A stretch of 64,000 bases of DNA from Sphingomonas sp. 1F27F7B. Its GTDB lineage: Bacteria; Pseudomonadota; Alphaproteobacteria; Sphingomonadales; Sphingomonadaceae. Below, piece by piece: positions 44,637 to 52,380 of this stretch (positions within the stretch are counted from its first letter, which is position 1; each line of letters opens with the position of its first letter). The translations under genes were made by a program, and so were the position numbers. A model generated the notes under the pieces. The model did not search any database, was not told the DNA's origin, and saw only the letters and a list, made by a program, of their open reading frames with translations. The DNA is taken from positions 62,001 to 126,000 of the forward strand of contig NZ_SCMK01000001.1 in the NCBI RefSeq assembly GCF_005503355.1, in the 5' to 3' direction.

Positions 44637-44751
44637 GTTCGGCGCGGTAGGTGTGGTTCCTTCGCAGGAATTCGGCAGCTAGATCGGCGCGCCCGAGCGC
44701 GCCGGATAGACCATCGGCGCGCCGCTGGCGACGCCGTGGCGGCGTCGGCAT
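44530..44751 (-). CDS. DUF6499-like transcriptional-regulator domain protein
   Basis: This 73-residue protein contains RADLAAEFLRRNHTYRAEHA and AAFARRWGLSFRDGAG, the N-terminal domain that in related elements precedes DUF2285. It ends at TGA just where the DUF2285 frame takes over (-1 relation). It may be a separate overlapping gene or the first half of a frameshifted fusion. The palindrome at 44763 lies 12 bases before its start. Confidence 0.65.
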   Translation of the reverse strand: MPTPPRRRQRRADGLSGALGRADLAAEFLRRNHTYRAEHAQMQQSIASGAVARNTAEAAFARRWGLSFRDGAG

Positions 44752-44762
44752 GGCATCCTCCC

Positions 44763-44779
44763 ATGTGCGTATCGCACAT
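44763..44779. promoter_or_regulatory. 17-bp palindrome A (7-3-7)
   Basis: ATGTGCG-TAT-CGCACAT is a perfect inverted repeat 12 bases upstream of the DUF6499-like start. Its size and place fit a repressor operator overlapping the promoter or ribosome-binding site. Confidence 0.6.
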
Positions 44780-44820
44780 ACTTCAGGGGTGTCATGATGG
44801 CGTCGTGATCGCCCCCAGAT

Positions 44821-44837
44821 AGCGCAAAGGTTGCGCT
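44821..44837. promoter_or_regulatory. 17-bp palindrome B (7-3-7)
   Basis: AGCGCAA-AGG-TTGCGCT is a perfect inverted repeat of the same geometry, 58 bases from palindrome A. The half-sites differ, so a shared regulator is possible but unproven. Confidence 0.5.
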
Positions 44838-44896
44838 CAGCCATGCCTGTCGCGCGGCGGGACTGACGACTTAATCGCACCAAATCGGACGAAATA

Positions 44897-45169
44897 TTAA
44901 CGATTTAACGGCGGTTCCGCACCTAGCAGATGTGCATATCCGACCTCTGTCATCCACCTTGCGCGCGCGAGGTGGCTCGCGTGCACCGCCTTCGCCCGTT
45001 CGGGTTCGATTGCGGCATCGATACCGAAAATCTCGGCAGCGACGGTGCGCCAGTCTGCGCCCCCATCCTCGGCATCGAGCAGGCGCAGATAGTCCTGCGC
45101 ATGGCTTTCGTCATACGCCGTCACCTTTGCAGCCTCCGGCGCCTGATCCTTGAACTGGCATCTGCTCAT
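44897..45169 (-). CDS. Conserved ICE-associated small protein
   Basis: This 90-residue protein has ESHAQDYLRLLDAEDGGADW and HASHLARARWMTEVGYAHLL, a pattern I recognise from small proteins next to DUF2285 genes in alphaproteobacterial conjugative elements. No catalytic motif is visible. It is divergent from the XRE regulator, separated by 165 bases that contain both promoters. Confidence 0.65.
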   Translation of the reverse strand: MSRCQFKDQAPEAAKVTAYDESHAQDYLRLLDAEDGGADWRTVAAEIFGIDAAIEPERAKAVHASHLARARWMTEVGYAHLLGAEPPLNR

Positions 45170-45334
45170 GGCGTTGGTCCCGCCCCGTTAGCCAATCTAG
45201 CCGAAATACACCGCCGGGCTATGCGCAAGTCCTGCATCGTTGAATGCACTAATGGCAGAGATAGCGCGCACCAATCAGTGAATACACCTTATATGGGATA
45301 AACCGAATAAGTTGTATCGTCCAGTTTGCCGCGC

Positions 45335-45562
45335 ATGGACATGCGGCGCCTCGTGGGATTGAACTTTGCCAGATTGAGGAAGGAGAAGGGCTTTACCCAG
45401 GAGCGCTTTGCCGAGACGTCCGGCTTTACCCAACAATATGTCAGCGATCTGGAACGCGGTCGACGTAATCCGACGGTCGTTACGTTGTTTCACCTGGCCT
45501 CGGCACTCGGCGTAACGCCGGCCGAACTTGTCGCTGCGACCGATCTCTCCGAGACCGACTAA
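45335..45562 (+). CDS. XRE-family helix-turn-helix regulator
   Basis: This 75-residue regulator is almost entirely a HTH_3 domain (LNFARLRKEKGFTQERFAET, SGFTQQYVSDLERGRRNPTV). The ATG at 45335 is preferred; the frame also has a TTG at 45326. It probably represses ICE genes, by analogy with phage-type regulators, and is divergent from the 44897 gene. Confidence 0.85.
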   Translation: MDMRRLVGLNFARLRKEKGFTQERFAETSGFTQQYVSDLERGRRNPTVVTLFHLASALGVTPAELVAATDLSETD

Positions 45563-45581
45563 CCTTCATCTGAATTTGCGA

Positions 45582-45640
45582 GCCGGGCGTCTGCCCGGCG
45601 AGCGCGATTGCGACCGCGCGGATCTTGGGACGCGCGGTCG
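45582..45640. repeat. Two hairpins after the XRE gene
   Basis: GCCGGGC-GTCT-GCCCGGC (45582-45599) and CGACCGCGCG-N10-CGCGCGGTCG (45611-45640) are perfect inverted repeats in the convergent gap. The first may end the XRE transcript; neither has a T run. Confidence 0.55.
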
Positions 45641-45680
45641 CCGCCGGTCCGCCATGGCGGATCGGCGCGAATTGGCGGAA

Positions 45681-45708
45681 CCGCAGGGCCGACATTTCGG
45701 CCCTGCGG
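45681..45708 (-). terminator. Hairpin terminator of the DUF932 gene
   Basis: CCGCAGGGCCGA-CATT-TCGGCCCTGCGG is a perfect 12-bp stem nine bases past the DUF932 stop. No T run follows, so it may be an RNA-end stabiliser instead. Confidence 0.55.
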
Positions 45709-45717
45709 TAATGGGGG

Positions 45718-46560
45718 TCAGGCCGCTTTGAGGCGCTGCATTCCCTCGGCCAAGGTCCAGAGAGCGCGATTGAGCGTCACATTCTGGTCGATACCGTTGA
45801 TCGCACGGGTCTGGGCGCGGCGGATGCGGCCTTCTGCGTTGCGCCTGCGGCCCTGCAACCCGCCCCGAATGACATTCTCCTGTATCACGTTGAACGTGGT
45901 CCACAGGCTGCGGTCGGTGTCCTCGCGGCGGCGCGGCTCGATGATCTGCTCAGGCCGCAACGGGCTTTCGTCCTCGCCATAGCGCGCGACAAGGCTAACC
46001 TCGCCGAGCAAGCGCCTTTCGTCCTCGGAAAGCTGAATCCCCTTCATGGTTTCGCTGGCGTCGATCAGCCGGGGGAAATCCTCGGCCACGGTATAAACGC
46101 CCTCGATAATGTCATGCTCTATATTGCCCTTGTGCGGAACGCGGACCTCCTCAAACCGCTCGCCCGCAATCATGCTGTTCGTGCAGACGAACCGCAGCAT
46201 CCCGGCAAACATCTGATAGGCGCTGGTCCCGTCATGGCTGTTGACGATGATGACCTCGGCGGCCTCGGGCTTGCCGATGCCGTCAGCACGGCGCAGGCGC
46301 AGCATATGTTTGGCGTGGCCGTGGCGGCTGCCGTCGCGGGGAACGGACTGCACGGCGAAGAACGGGAACCATCCTTCCCGGCGCACCCCCTCCACGATGT
46401 CGATGGTCGGAACATAGACGTAGCGATCCGACCGGCTGTCGTGTGCCTCGCGGGCGAAGATGGACGGGACGTGCCGATACAGTGCCTCATTGTCGAGCGG
46501 CTCCCTGCCGCTGATCTGGTGGGCATTGCGGCCGAACCGGGTGGCAAGCTGATGATACAT
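45718..46560 (-). CDS. DUF932 domain protein
   Basis: This 280-residue protein matches DUF932 (HSSRSDRYVYVPTIDIVEGV-like start region, HMLRLRRADGIGKPEAAEVI, IVNSHDGTSAYQMFAGMLRF, VCTNSMIAGERF), found on plasmids, phages and ICEs. The start is the ATG at 46560, preceded by AAGGAG; the frame is open to 46830 but that part is leader. Function is unknown; a role in element maintenance or anti-restriction has been suggested for the group only by context. Confidence 0.87.
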   Translation of the reverse strand: MYHQLATRFGRNAHQISGREPLDNEALYRHVPSIFAREAHDSRSDRYVYVPTIDIVEGVRREGWFPFFAVQSVPRDGSRHGHAKHMLRLRRADGIGKPEAAEVIIVNSHDGTSAYQMFAGMLRFVCTNSMIAGERFEEVRVPHKGNIEHDIIEGVYTVAEDFPRLIDASETMKGIQLSEDERRLLGEVSLVARYGEDESPLRPEQIIEPRRREDTDRSLWTTFNVIQENVIRGGLQGRRRNAEGRIRRAQTRAINGIDQNVTLNRALWTLAEGMQRLKAA

Positions 46561-46760
46561 GGCTGGACTCCTTGGGCTTGGGTTTCCGCGCAGCGGAGCG
46601 CCGCGCTGAAACCCTGCCCGTCGGCGAGACCGGGGGTGCAACCGGAGTGGGCTGCTTCGCGGGGAACCGGCTGCACGGAACGCGAAGCGTGGAGGAAGCT
46701 GGGCGGAAGCCGCTCCGAAGGGCGCCAGGGGCAGCGCCCCAAGCCCCTTGTTGTTGTCAA
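46561..46760 (-). promoter_or_regulatory. Structured leader of the DUF932 gene
   Basis: The gene-free leader holds a large hairpin closed by GGTTTC/GAAACC (46581-46613), a GGGGC-GCT-GCCCC hairpin (46728-46740), and a long-range pair GGGCTTGGG (46574-46582) with CCCAAGCCC (46738-46746). It contains CTCCGAAGGGC, related to a motif in the DUF736 and ParB leaders. The remainder up to 46899 has no gene. Confidence 0.55.
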
Positions 46761-46899
46761 AGCAAGCGCTTCCCGGCGCTAGCGCTTCGACATCACATAT
46801 CCCGAAAATGTCAGTCGGCTCGAACCGCATCCTTCTCTGTTCCCCAACGATCTCGGCCCGATCGCTTAGCCGTGGGGAATCATAGACGCGGTCGGCAGG

Positions 46900-47457
46900 T
46901 CATCTGTCGCGGGCGTGCCCCTCGTAGCGGCCGTCCAGATTCCGCTCGAAGAGTACACCCCTTTGTAGTCGAAGCTCTGCCGCCAGCTCATCATTGAGCG
47001 TGATGGAAATGCTGGAAAGTTTGAGGGGCTTCCGTCGCCCGACGACGCGGGCATAGACAGTGATCGCATAATCGCCGGGCTCGAACCGATATTCGTCCTC
47101 ATGGACGGAAAGAACGAAATGATGATTGGCGGCCAGCCCCGCACGGCTGATATATAGACCGCTGCCGGCGGACAGCTTCTCGGTTTCGCCATAACCCCAG
47201 AAGCTGAACGTCCGTTCGGTGCCGTTCCTGAGCGCCTTAACATACATGCCTTCGACAACCTGTCCCTGAGCAGCGGTGCTGTAGAGCAGCGTCCGAAGGA
47301 AGATCTTAGGTGTGGGTTTTGGCACGATGTCATGGCCGAAAAACACGATCGTCGGCATCGTCATTGCCAAGCGCCCTCGGCGAAGAAGGACCAACCAGAA
47401 GGTACCGACCGAAACGGCGAGCGACGCTATGGAAATCGGGACGCTGATCATCTCCAT
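46900..47457 (-). CDS. Unrecognised membrane-anchored protein (module gene 2)
   Basis: This 185-residue protein starts at ATG 47457 with GCAGGAGC upstream. It has one N-terminal TM (VPISIASLAVSVGTFWLVLL) and a probable beta-rich domain (MTMPTIVFFGHDIVPKPTPK, YVKALRNGTERTFSFWGYGE, RAGLAANHHFVLSVHEDEYR). I do not recognise a named family. It follows the 47465 gene by seven bases, so they form one unit. Base composition looks less GC-rich than the ICE core. The position between DUF932 and DUF736 is a typical accessory slot. Confidence 0.75.
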   Translation of the reverse strand: MEMISVPISIASLAVSVGTFWLVLLRRGRLAMTMPTIVFFGHDIVPKPTPKIFLRTLLYSTAAQGQVVEGMYVKALRNGTERTFSFWGYGETEKLSAGSGLYISRAGLAANHHFVLSVHEDEYRFEPGDYAITVYARVVGRRKPLKLSSISITLNDELAAELRLQRGVLFERNLDGRYEGHARDR

Positions 47458-47464
47458 TGTTACA

Positions 47465-48637
47465 TCATGCTCCTGCGGTCTGAGTGGCTTCCGCAATTGC
47501 CTTTTGTAATCCGGCCGCGGCTTCAAGGGTCGTCGCGTCGACTAGAGATGCATCCTTGGTTCCGGCGATGCCGATGAGGATGGAAGCGACGGCAGCCGAC
47601 AAATCCCGCAGTTGCTGCGACCGAAAATCACTGGGGTCGATTTCGTCAAAGTCTATGTCGTCGATGCTTCTGGAGAGCACCGCGAACCAAGGAGCATCGG
47701 TTTCCAGGAGCCGCGTGAATTTCTCATATCCGATGATACGGAACCGCCGGACAGAATCCGGGTCTCGTTCAATCATCGCGTCGCCCAGCGCGTCCTGCCA
47801 ATCGCGATAGAGCAGCGCTTCACGGTAGGACAATCCGCCGACGGCGCGCTCTACGGTTTCTCTTACAACATCGTCATCCGGCGCCTTGCCCCCCGTTTCC
47901 TTGGCGAGATACGCGGCAAGACGTCGGCAAATTTCCAACTTTTTATCGACGGGAAGACTCCGAAGGTGATCGGGGTCTGATTTCAGTTTACCCTCAGTGG
48001 CTGTGTGAGCCTCCACTTCGAAGCGCATGGCTAGGGCTGCTTGGCAGGTCTGATCGAGCCTTGTGAGATCGATACCCCAAAGGGCGCTAAGTCGCGTCAG
48101 GCGATGGAGTTCAACGTGTGGTCCGTCCGCGAGCGCCTTTTGAAAAGCTGCGATCTGCTTTGAAATCGGCGTGGCGACGTTTGTTTTTCCACGCGGCAGG
48201 GCACGCAACTCAAGGTTCATCCCCCGAATCCACCCGATCAGCGTCGCGATCCTGTAGAGTGTGCTGATCCGCTTGTAGGCGTTGAAATCTAACGGAAGCG
48301 TGGAAGTCTTCAAAAACGCATGCCGCTTGTCGATAAATATTTCTTTCGATCGCCAGACGATCTTCTCGCAGGACTCGCTTAGCGGCGCCAGATACTGACG
48401 ATATACAGTAGCCTCCGATTGCTCCCTGACGCGCCGTTCTTTCAAACGCTCGAAGAGATAGTCCTTTAATATCGAGACGAGTAGCGCGCTGGTTGCGCCG
48501 ATGATCGCCGCCCACACGACCATACTGGAAGCAGGCGGCGCTGCGACAGGTAACGGCGTCGACGATGCCTGGACCGCAGCATGTGTGAGTGCAGCCATCG
48601 TCTCGGACGCTAACGCGGTTACTGATAGATGAGCCAC
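47465..48637 (-). CDS. Unrecognised membrane protein with large helical domain (module gene 1)
   Basis: This 390-residue protein starts at GTG 48637 behind GAGGGGGG. One TM (MVVWAAIIGATSALLVSILK, about residues 40-60) is followed by a charged helix (DYLFERLKERRVREQSEATV) and an all-helical domain of about 320 residues (for example YKRISTLYRIATLIGWIRGM and FTRLLETDAPWFAVLSRSID). No enzyme motif is evident. Together with the downstream gene it forms an uncharacterised two-gene membrane module. A defence, exclusion or signalling role is possible but unsupported by motif. Confidence 0.75.
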   Translation of the reverse strand: MAHLSVTALASETMAALTHAAVQASSTPLPVAAPPASSMVVWAAIIGATSALLVSILKDYLFERLKERRVREQSEATVYRQYLAPLSESCEKIVWRSKEIFIDKRHAFLKTSTLPLDFNAYKRISTLYRIATLIGWIRGMNLELRALPRGKTNVATPISKQIAAFQKALADGPHVELHRLTRLSALWGIDLTRLDQTCQAALAMRFEVEAHTATEGKLKSDPDHLRSLPVDKKLEICRRLAAYLAKETGGKAPDDDVVRETVERAVGGLSYREALLYRDWQDALGDAMIERDPDSVRRFRIIGYEKFTRLLETDAPWFAVLSRSIDDIDFDEIDPSDFRSQQLRDLSAAVASILIGIAGTKDASLVDATTLEAAAGLQKAIAEATQTAGA

Positions 48638-48740
48638 GATCCCCCCTCGACCCGCAGTAACAGAAGCTCGGCAGAACGTAATCGTCGATTGGGACGGCTT
48701 TGCATTTGTCGTCAAGACGGCGTGCTGTTTCGACGAGAAT

Positions 48741-48768
48741 GACGCCCCGCTCCGAGGAGCGGGGCGTC
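48741..48768. terminator. Perfect 13-bp inverted repeat after DUF736
   Basis: GACGCCCCGCTCC-GA-GGAGCGGGGCGTC lies ten bases past the DUF736 stop. It is very stable but has no U tract on either strand. Confidence 0.6.
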
Positions 48769-48777
48769 ATTGGCTGG

Positions 48778-49077
48778 TCAGCGCGACCAGATGAGGACGT
48801 ATTCGCCGGCGGTGTCGCTCTCGGAGAGCGTGGCGTAGACCGGAGCCGGGAAGCTCGGGTCGTCCAGCTTGGCTGAGATGTAGTCGCGGCCTTCGCGGCT
48901 GGTCTTCTTCCAGGCCGCGCCGATGTCCATGTCAGCGGTGCTGATGCGGAAGTCGGGGGATTTCTCGCCGTCCTTGTCGACCGGGCGGAGGGTCGCCTTG
49001 GTGTTGAGGGTAAGCGTCTTGATGACGCCGGCGAACTCGCCCTTGCTGTTGGCGGTGAAGGTACCGATCGTAGCCAT
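48778..49077 (-). CDS. DUF736 family protein (second copy)
   Basis: This 99-residue protein (MATIGTFTANSKGEFAGVIK, then FRISTADMDIGAAWKKTSRE, GRDYISAKLDDPSFPAPVYA, YVLIWSR) is a canonical-length DUF736. The ATG at 49077 has GGAGAATACGAC upstream; the longer frame to 49290 is leader. Function unknown. It shares only the family pattern with the 42145 copy, so the two are distinct paralogues. Confidence 0.87.
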   Translation of the reverse strand: MATIGTFTANSKGEFAGVIKTLTLNTKATLRPVDKDGEKSPDFRISTADMDIGAAWKKTSREGRDYISAKLDDPSFPAPVYATLSESDTAGEYVLIWSR

Positions 49078-49260
49078 GTCGTATTCTCCTGCTTGCTCGG
49101 ACCGCGCCCATCGCGGCCTCGATGGCGTTTCGTCGGCTGGGGACGATCGACCGCGCACCCGAAGGGCCGCAGCGCAGCGGAGGATGGCGGAGCGCCGCTT
49201 TTTTGCCTCGCGATGCAAAGCCGCAGGCGGCGGAAAAAAGTGGCGATCCGCCATTGCGGG
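49078..49260 (-). promoter_or_regulatory. Structured leader of the second DUF736 gene
   Basis: A long hairpin pairs ATGGCGGA-CGCC-TTTTTT (49184-49205 region) with AAAAAA-GGCG-TCCGCCAT (49234-49253 region), with small internal loops. CGCACCCGAAGGGC (49154-49167) is identical in the ParB leader. The stretch 49261-49415 holds no gene. Confidence 0.55.
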
Positions 49261-49415
49261 AAGGCGAACGGCCTCGGGCAGACCAGCCATTGGGGAGGCT
49301 GTTTGGGCAGCGCCGGGCTAGGAATAGCAGAGGGACAAAGCGATCGTGGCGCACACGCGCGAAACGAGGAGGTCAGTAGCGCCCATCATTCCCGCGAAGA
49401 TGCTACGCCGGTGCG

Positions 49416-50246
49416 ATGACGAATCACGACTACCAGCGGGAAGACCAAGACCCTCGCGAGGGACTGGCGGAGGAAGGATTGCTCTCGCCCCTGATCGAGG
49501 ACTGGCGGGCGATCTACATCGAGAATTATGCGCCATGATTCGACCTGGCGCGCGACGTTAATCGTTACGCCACCTGGCTCTTCCAGGAACATCAGGACGC
49601 CGGCAATGGTGGGCCGGCTGATGCGCAAGCCCCGACAGCGGTGCGCATGTATGGGCGCGCGATGAACGCGTTCGCGGCATCTGTCATGCTGGCCGAACGC
49701 GCCATGGCCATCGAAGCGGCGGGCGCCGTGCGCGCGATCTACGAAGTGGGATTCTGGCTGAGCCTGCTCGCCACCGATCCACTCAAGGCGCTCGAAGCGC
49801 TGGAGATCGACGAGCACGACAATGCGATCCAACGGGAGATATTACTTCGCGAAGAGCATCCCTCGGATGCCGCCGTTGTCGCGGCGTCGCTGAAGCGCGA
49901 GGCGCATCACGTTGCGAAGCTAGCCAAACGAAAGAGCCTCAGTGTTAAAAAGATCGCCCAGACCATGCCGAAACGGTCGGGTTATCTCGAATATCGTTTG
50001 GTCAGCGCTTTTTACGGCCATCTGTCCAGCAGCAGTCTCGATGGCTTGAAGAAGAGAAATGGCAAAGGCGGCGTGACCAATATTCTGGGTCCGTTCGAAA
50101 CGGAGATCCCGAAAGCGCTGTCCTTCGCGCTCGACGCGATGCTTCGCTGTACCCGCTATTTCGAAGTCATGATGAAGGAAGGCCGGCAACCCGACCGCCT
50201 GGAGAAGGCTCACCGCACCTTGCTGGGCCTTCAGGACGCACCTTGA
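49416..50246 (+). pseudogene. DUF5677-like cargo gene interrupted by one in-frame TGA
   Basis: A single frame runs from ATG 49416 to 50246 with only one stop, TGA at 49536-49538. The translation reads EDWRAIYIENYAP-stop-FDLARDVNRYATWL and continues to the end (VRAIYEVGFWLSLLATDPLK, ALSFALDAMLRCTRYFEVMM). The helical pattern is DUF5677-like, at low certainty. A Trp codon (TGG) to TGA change fits the gap. Translation could restart at GTG 49641 to give 201 residues. A strong terminator follows at 50254. Confidence 0.7.
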
Positions 50247-50253
50247 TCGAACA

Positions 50254-50289
50254 GCGGCGGCGCGCGACAAGCGCGCCGCCGCGATTTTT
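50254..50289 (+). terminator. Intrinsic terminator after the interrupted gene
   Basis: GCGGCGGCGCGC-GACAA-GCGCGCCGCCGC is a perfect 12-bp stem followed by GATTTTT. It serves the plus-strand gene ending at 50246 and faces the ParB gene end. Confidence 0.85.
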
Positions 50290-50340
50290 CCGGTCGAAGG
50301 ATAAGGCCGGAGCCGCTCGCGCGGCCCCGGCCCAATGCCG

Positions 50341-52380
50341 CTATTCGGCGGCGACGGCAAAGGACGCTTCGCCGTCCTCCCCGACGGTCCCGGCGTCCTC
50401 GGCCTCGACGGTCGCGGGCTGCTCCGCCTCCGGCTCGGGCGTCCGCAGGATCGCGGGCAGCCAGCCGGTCCCGGCCAGAAGCTGCTCGGCGGCTTGCGCC
50501 ATGTCCAGCTTCTTCATGTCCGCGATACGGCGGGCGGCATCCTCCGACACGCCTTCGGCGACGGCCTCCACGATATGCGCCTTGGTGACACGGCCAAGGT
50601 AGCTGTCCACGGTAGGTGTCCAGTCCCTCGCCACGTCCAGTGCCAGCTCGGTCGCCAGCCTGTTCGCCGTTTGCAGCGAGCGGGGTTTGCGGTCCCACGG
50701 CAGACGCAGTGCGTTGACGGTGCGCGCCGCGCAATGCGCCAGCAACGCAATGCGCTTTTCGTCCGCCAGTCCGACGATGAAGTCCCACAGGTCAGCCACG
50801 TCACGCGGCATGCGCTCGGCCCATGCCTCATGCTGCGCGCTCGCCCGCGCCGCCAAGGGCGTGTCTTCGATCCCGTCCGCATGGCTTCCCAGGGGGGTCA
50901 CGGTCGGACGAACCTCAAGGCAACCGGCCTCGGCATAGCTGTAGAACAGTTGCGCGGTCAGGGTATGGGTCAGCGCGATCAACGCCGTATCGGGCTGATC
51001 GGCCAGCGCCACGCGAAGCGCCAGCGTCCGATGCGCGGACAGGTCGCGGGTGAGGCTGTCGGAAATCGGCTTGCCCGGCTCCTCTTCCTCCTCAACGTCC
51101 TGCACGTCCTCATCGCCATCCTCCGGCCGCTCGTCCTTCCCGGTCTCCGGGACGGTCGCATCGCCTTCTTCCGGCTCGGGCTGTGGGTCGGCCAGCGCCT
51201 CATCCTCGAGCCGCACGAAACCACGTTCGACTCGAACGCTGCCATCATGGTGCAACACGACGAACGCCCCACCATGCGCGATCACATTGGCGTCGTAGGC
51301 CGAACGCTTGGCCGAAATCGTGTCGATCTCGTCGGACACCGCCTCCAGCTTCGCCGCAACGTCCTCGGGCATTTCGTCATAGGACGAATAGCCATCGGCA
51401 AGCGTATCATACTCGGCGGACAGCGCGTCCAGCCGCGCCTCGTCCTCGTCGGACAGGGCGATGGGCTGCGGATAGAAACGCCGCATCCCGTGGGCATGAG
51501 GATAGTCGATATGCGCCTCGGCCCATTTCCAGCCCTCGGCCTGCACCTCGCTCGCAATGTCGCGCAGCTTTTCGGCGGCGAGCATATCGAGCAAGCCCAC
51601 ATCCTCGAAGAACCCGCCACGGTCCTCGCTGAACAGGTCGCGGATGATATTGCCGCCGGCCTCAACATAGGCGTCGGCCCCGATGAATACCGCACGGCGA
51701 TCATCGGCGGGCACGTTGGCGGCGGTCATGTCGCGCCGGATGATCCAAGGTTCGCGATTGTGATGCAGGCCCTCAAACACTTGCTCCTGCCGGGCATGGT
51801 CCTCGGTGATGGCGAAGGCCATAAGCTGATCCAAGGTCAGCCCATCCTCACGATAGACCTGCAACAGCTTGGGGCTGACAGCGCCAAGGCGAAGCCGCTG
51901 CTTCACCACGCCCGCCGACACGCCGAACCGCGCGCCGATCTCCTGCGCGCCCCAGCCTTTATCATTGGAAAGCTCCGCAAACCGCTCGAACTGGTCGGCG
52001 GGGTGCATCGGGGTCCGGGTCACGTTCTCGTCCAGACTGATCTCGGACGGATCGTTGGCGGTATCCAGCCAGCAGCGCACCGGCTCGGATTTCCTGATCT
52101 GCTTGCGCTTGGCGCGCAGCAGCATCGCCAGCCTGCGGCCCTCGCCAGCGGTAACGAGATAATAGCCGGTCGGCGTCCCGTCCTCCTTGGTTTCCGGCTC
52201 CACGACAAGGTTCTGGATCAGCCCCTTATGCTGGATCGACGCGGCCAGCGCCTCGATAGCGGCCTCCCCATGCGGCACCTTACGGGCGTTGCGCGGGGAC
52301 TTCTTGAGCTTGGCGAGCGGCACGAAAATCTCGACGCCCGATACAGGCTCGGCAGCAACGGTTTCGGTAACAGCGTTCAT
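50341..52380 (-). CDS. Large ParB-domain protein
   Basis: This 679-residue protein has the ParB/Srx nuclease-like domain (FVPLAKLKKSPRNARKVPHG, YLVTAGEGRRLAMLLRAKRK, SLDENVTRTPMHPADQFERF) and the HTH segment GWGAQEIGARFGVSAGVVKQ (residues about 20-190). A long helical middle and an acidic linker (EEGDATVPETGKDERPEDGD) follow, then a C-terminal region found in plasmid and ICE ParB-like proteins. The start ATG 52380 has AGGAGAAGTGTG ahead. No ParA is adjacent, so it is probably a maintenance or regulatory protein rather than half of a partition pair. Confidence 0.88.
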   Translation of the reverse strand: MNAVTETVAAEPVSGVEIFVPLAKLKKSPRNARKVPHGEAAIEALAASIQHKGLIQNLVVEPETKEDGTPTGYYLVTAGEGRRLAMLLRAKRKQIRKSEPVRCWLDTANDPSEISLDENVTRTPMHPADQFERFAELSNDKGWGAQEIGARFGVSAGVVKQRLRLGAVSPKLLQVYREDGLTLDQLMAFAITEDHARQEQVFEGLHHNREPWIIRRDMTAANVPADDRRAVFIGADAYVEAGGNIIRDLFSEDRGGFFEDVGLLDMLAAEKLRDIASEVQAEGWKWAEAHIDYPHAHGMRRFYPQPIALSDEDEARLDALSAEYDTLADGYSSYDEMPEDVAAKLEAVSDEIDTISAKRSAYDANVIAHGGAFVVLHHDGSVRVERGFVRLEDEALADPQPEPEEGDATVPETGKDERPEDGDEDVQDVEEEEEPGKPISDSLTRDLSAHRTLALRVALADQPDTALIALTHTLTAQLFYSYAEAGCLEVRPTVTPLGSHADGIEDTPLAARASAQHEAWAERMPRDVADLWDFIVGLADEKRIALLAHCAARTVNALRLPWDRKPRSLQTANRLATELALDVARDWTPTVDSYLGRVTKAHIVEAVAEGVSEDAARRIADMKKLDMAQAAEQLLAGTGWLPAILRTPEPEAEQPATVEAEDAGTVGEDGEASFAVAAE

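Noticed and set aside
49536..49538. TGA as a selenocysteine codon
   Set aside because: No downstream selenocysteine-type stem was evident and the context fits a lost Trp; no selenoprotein family matches.
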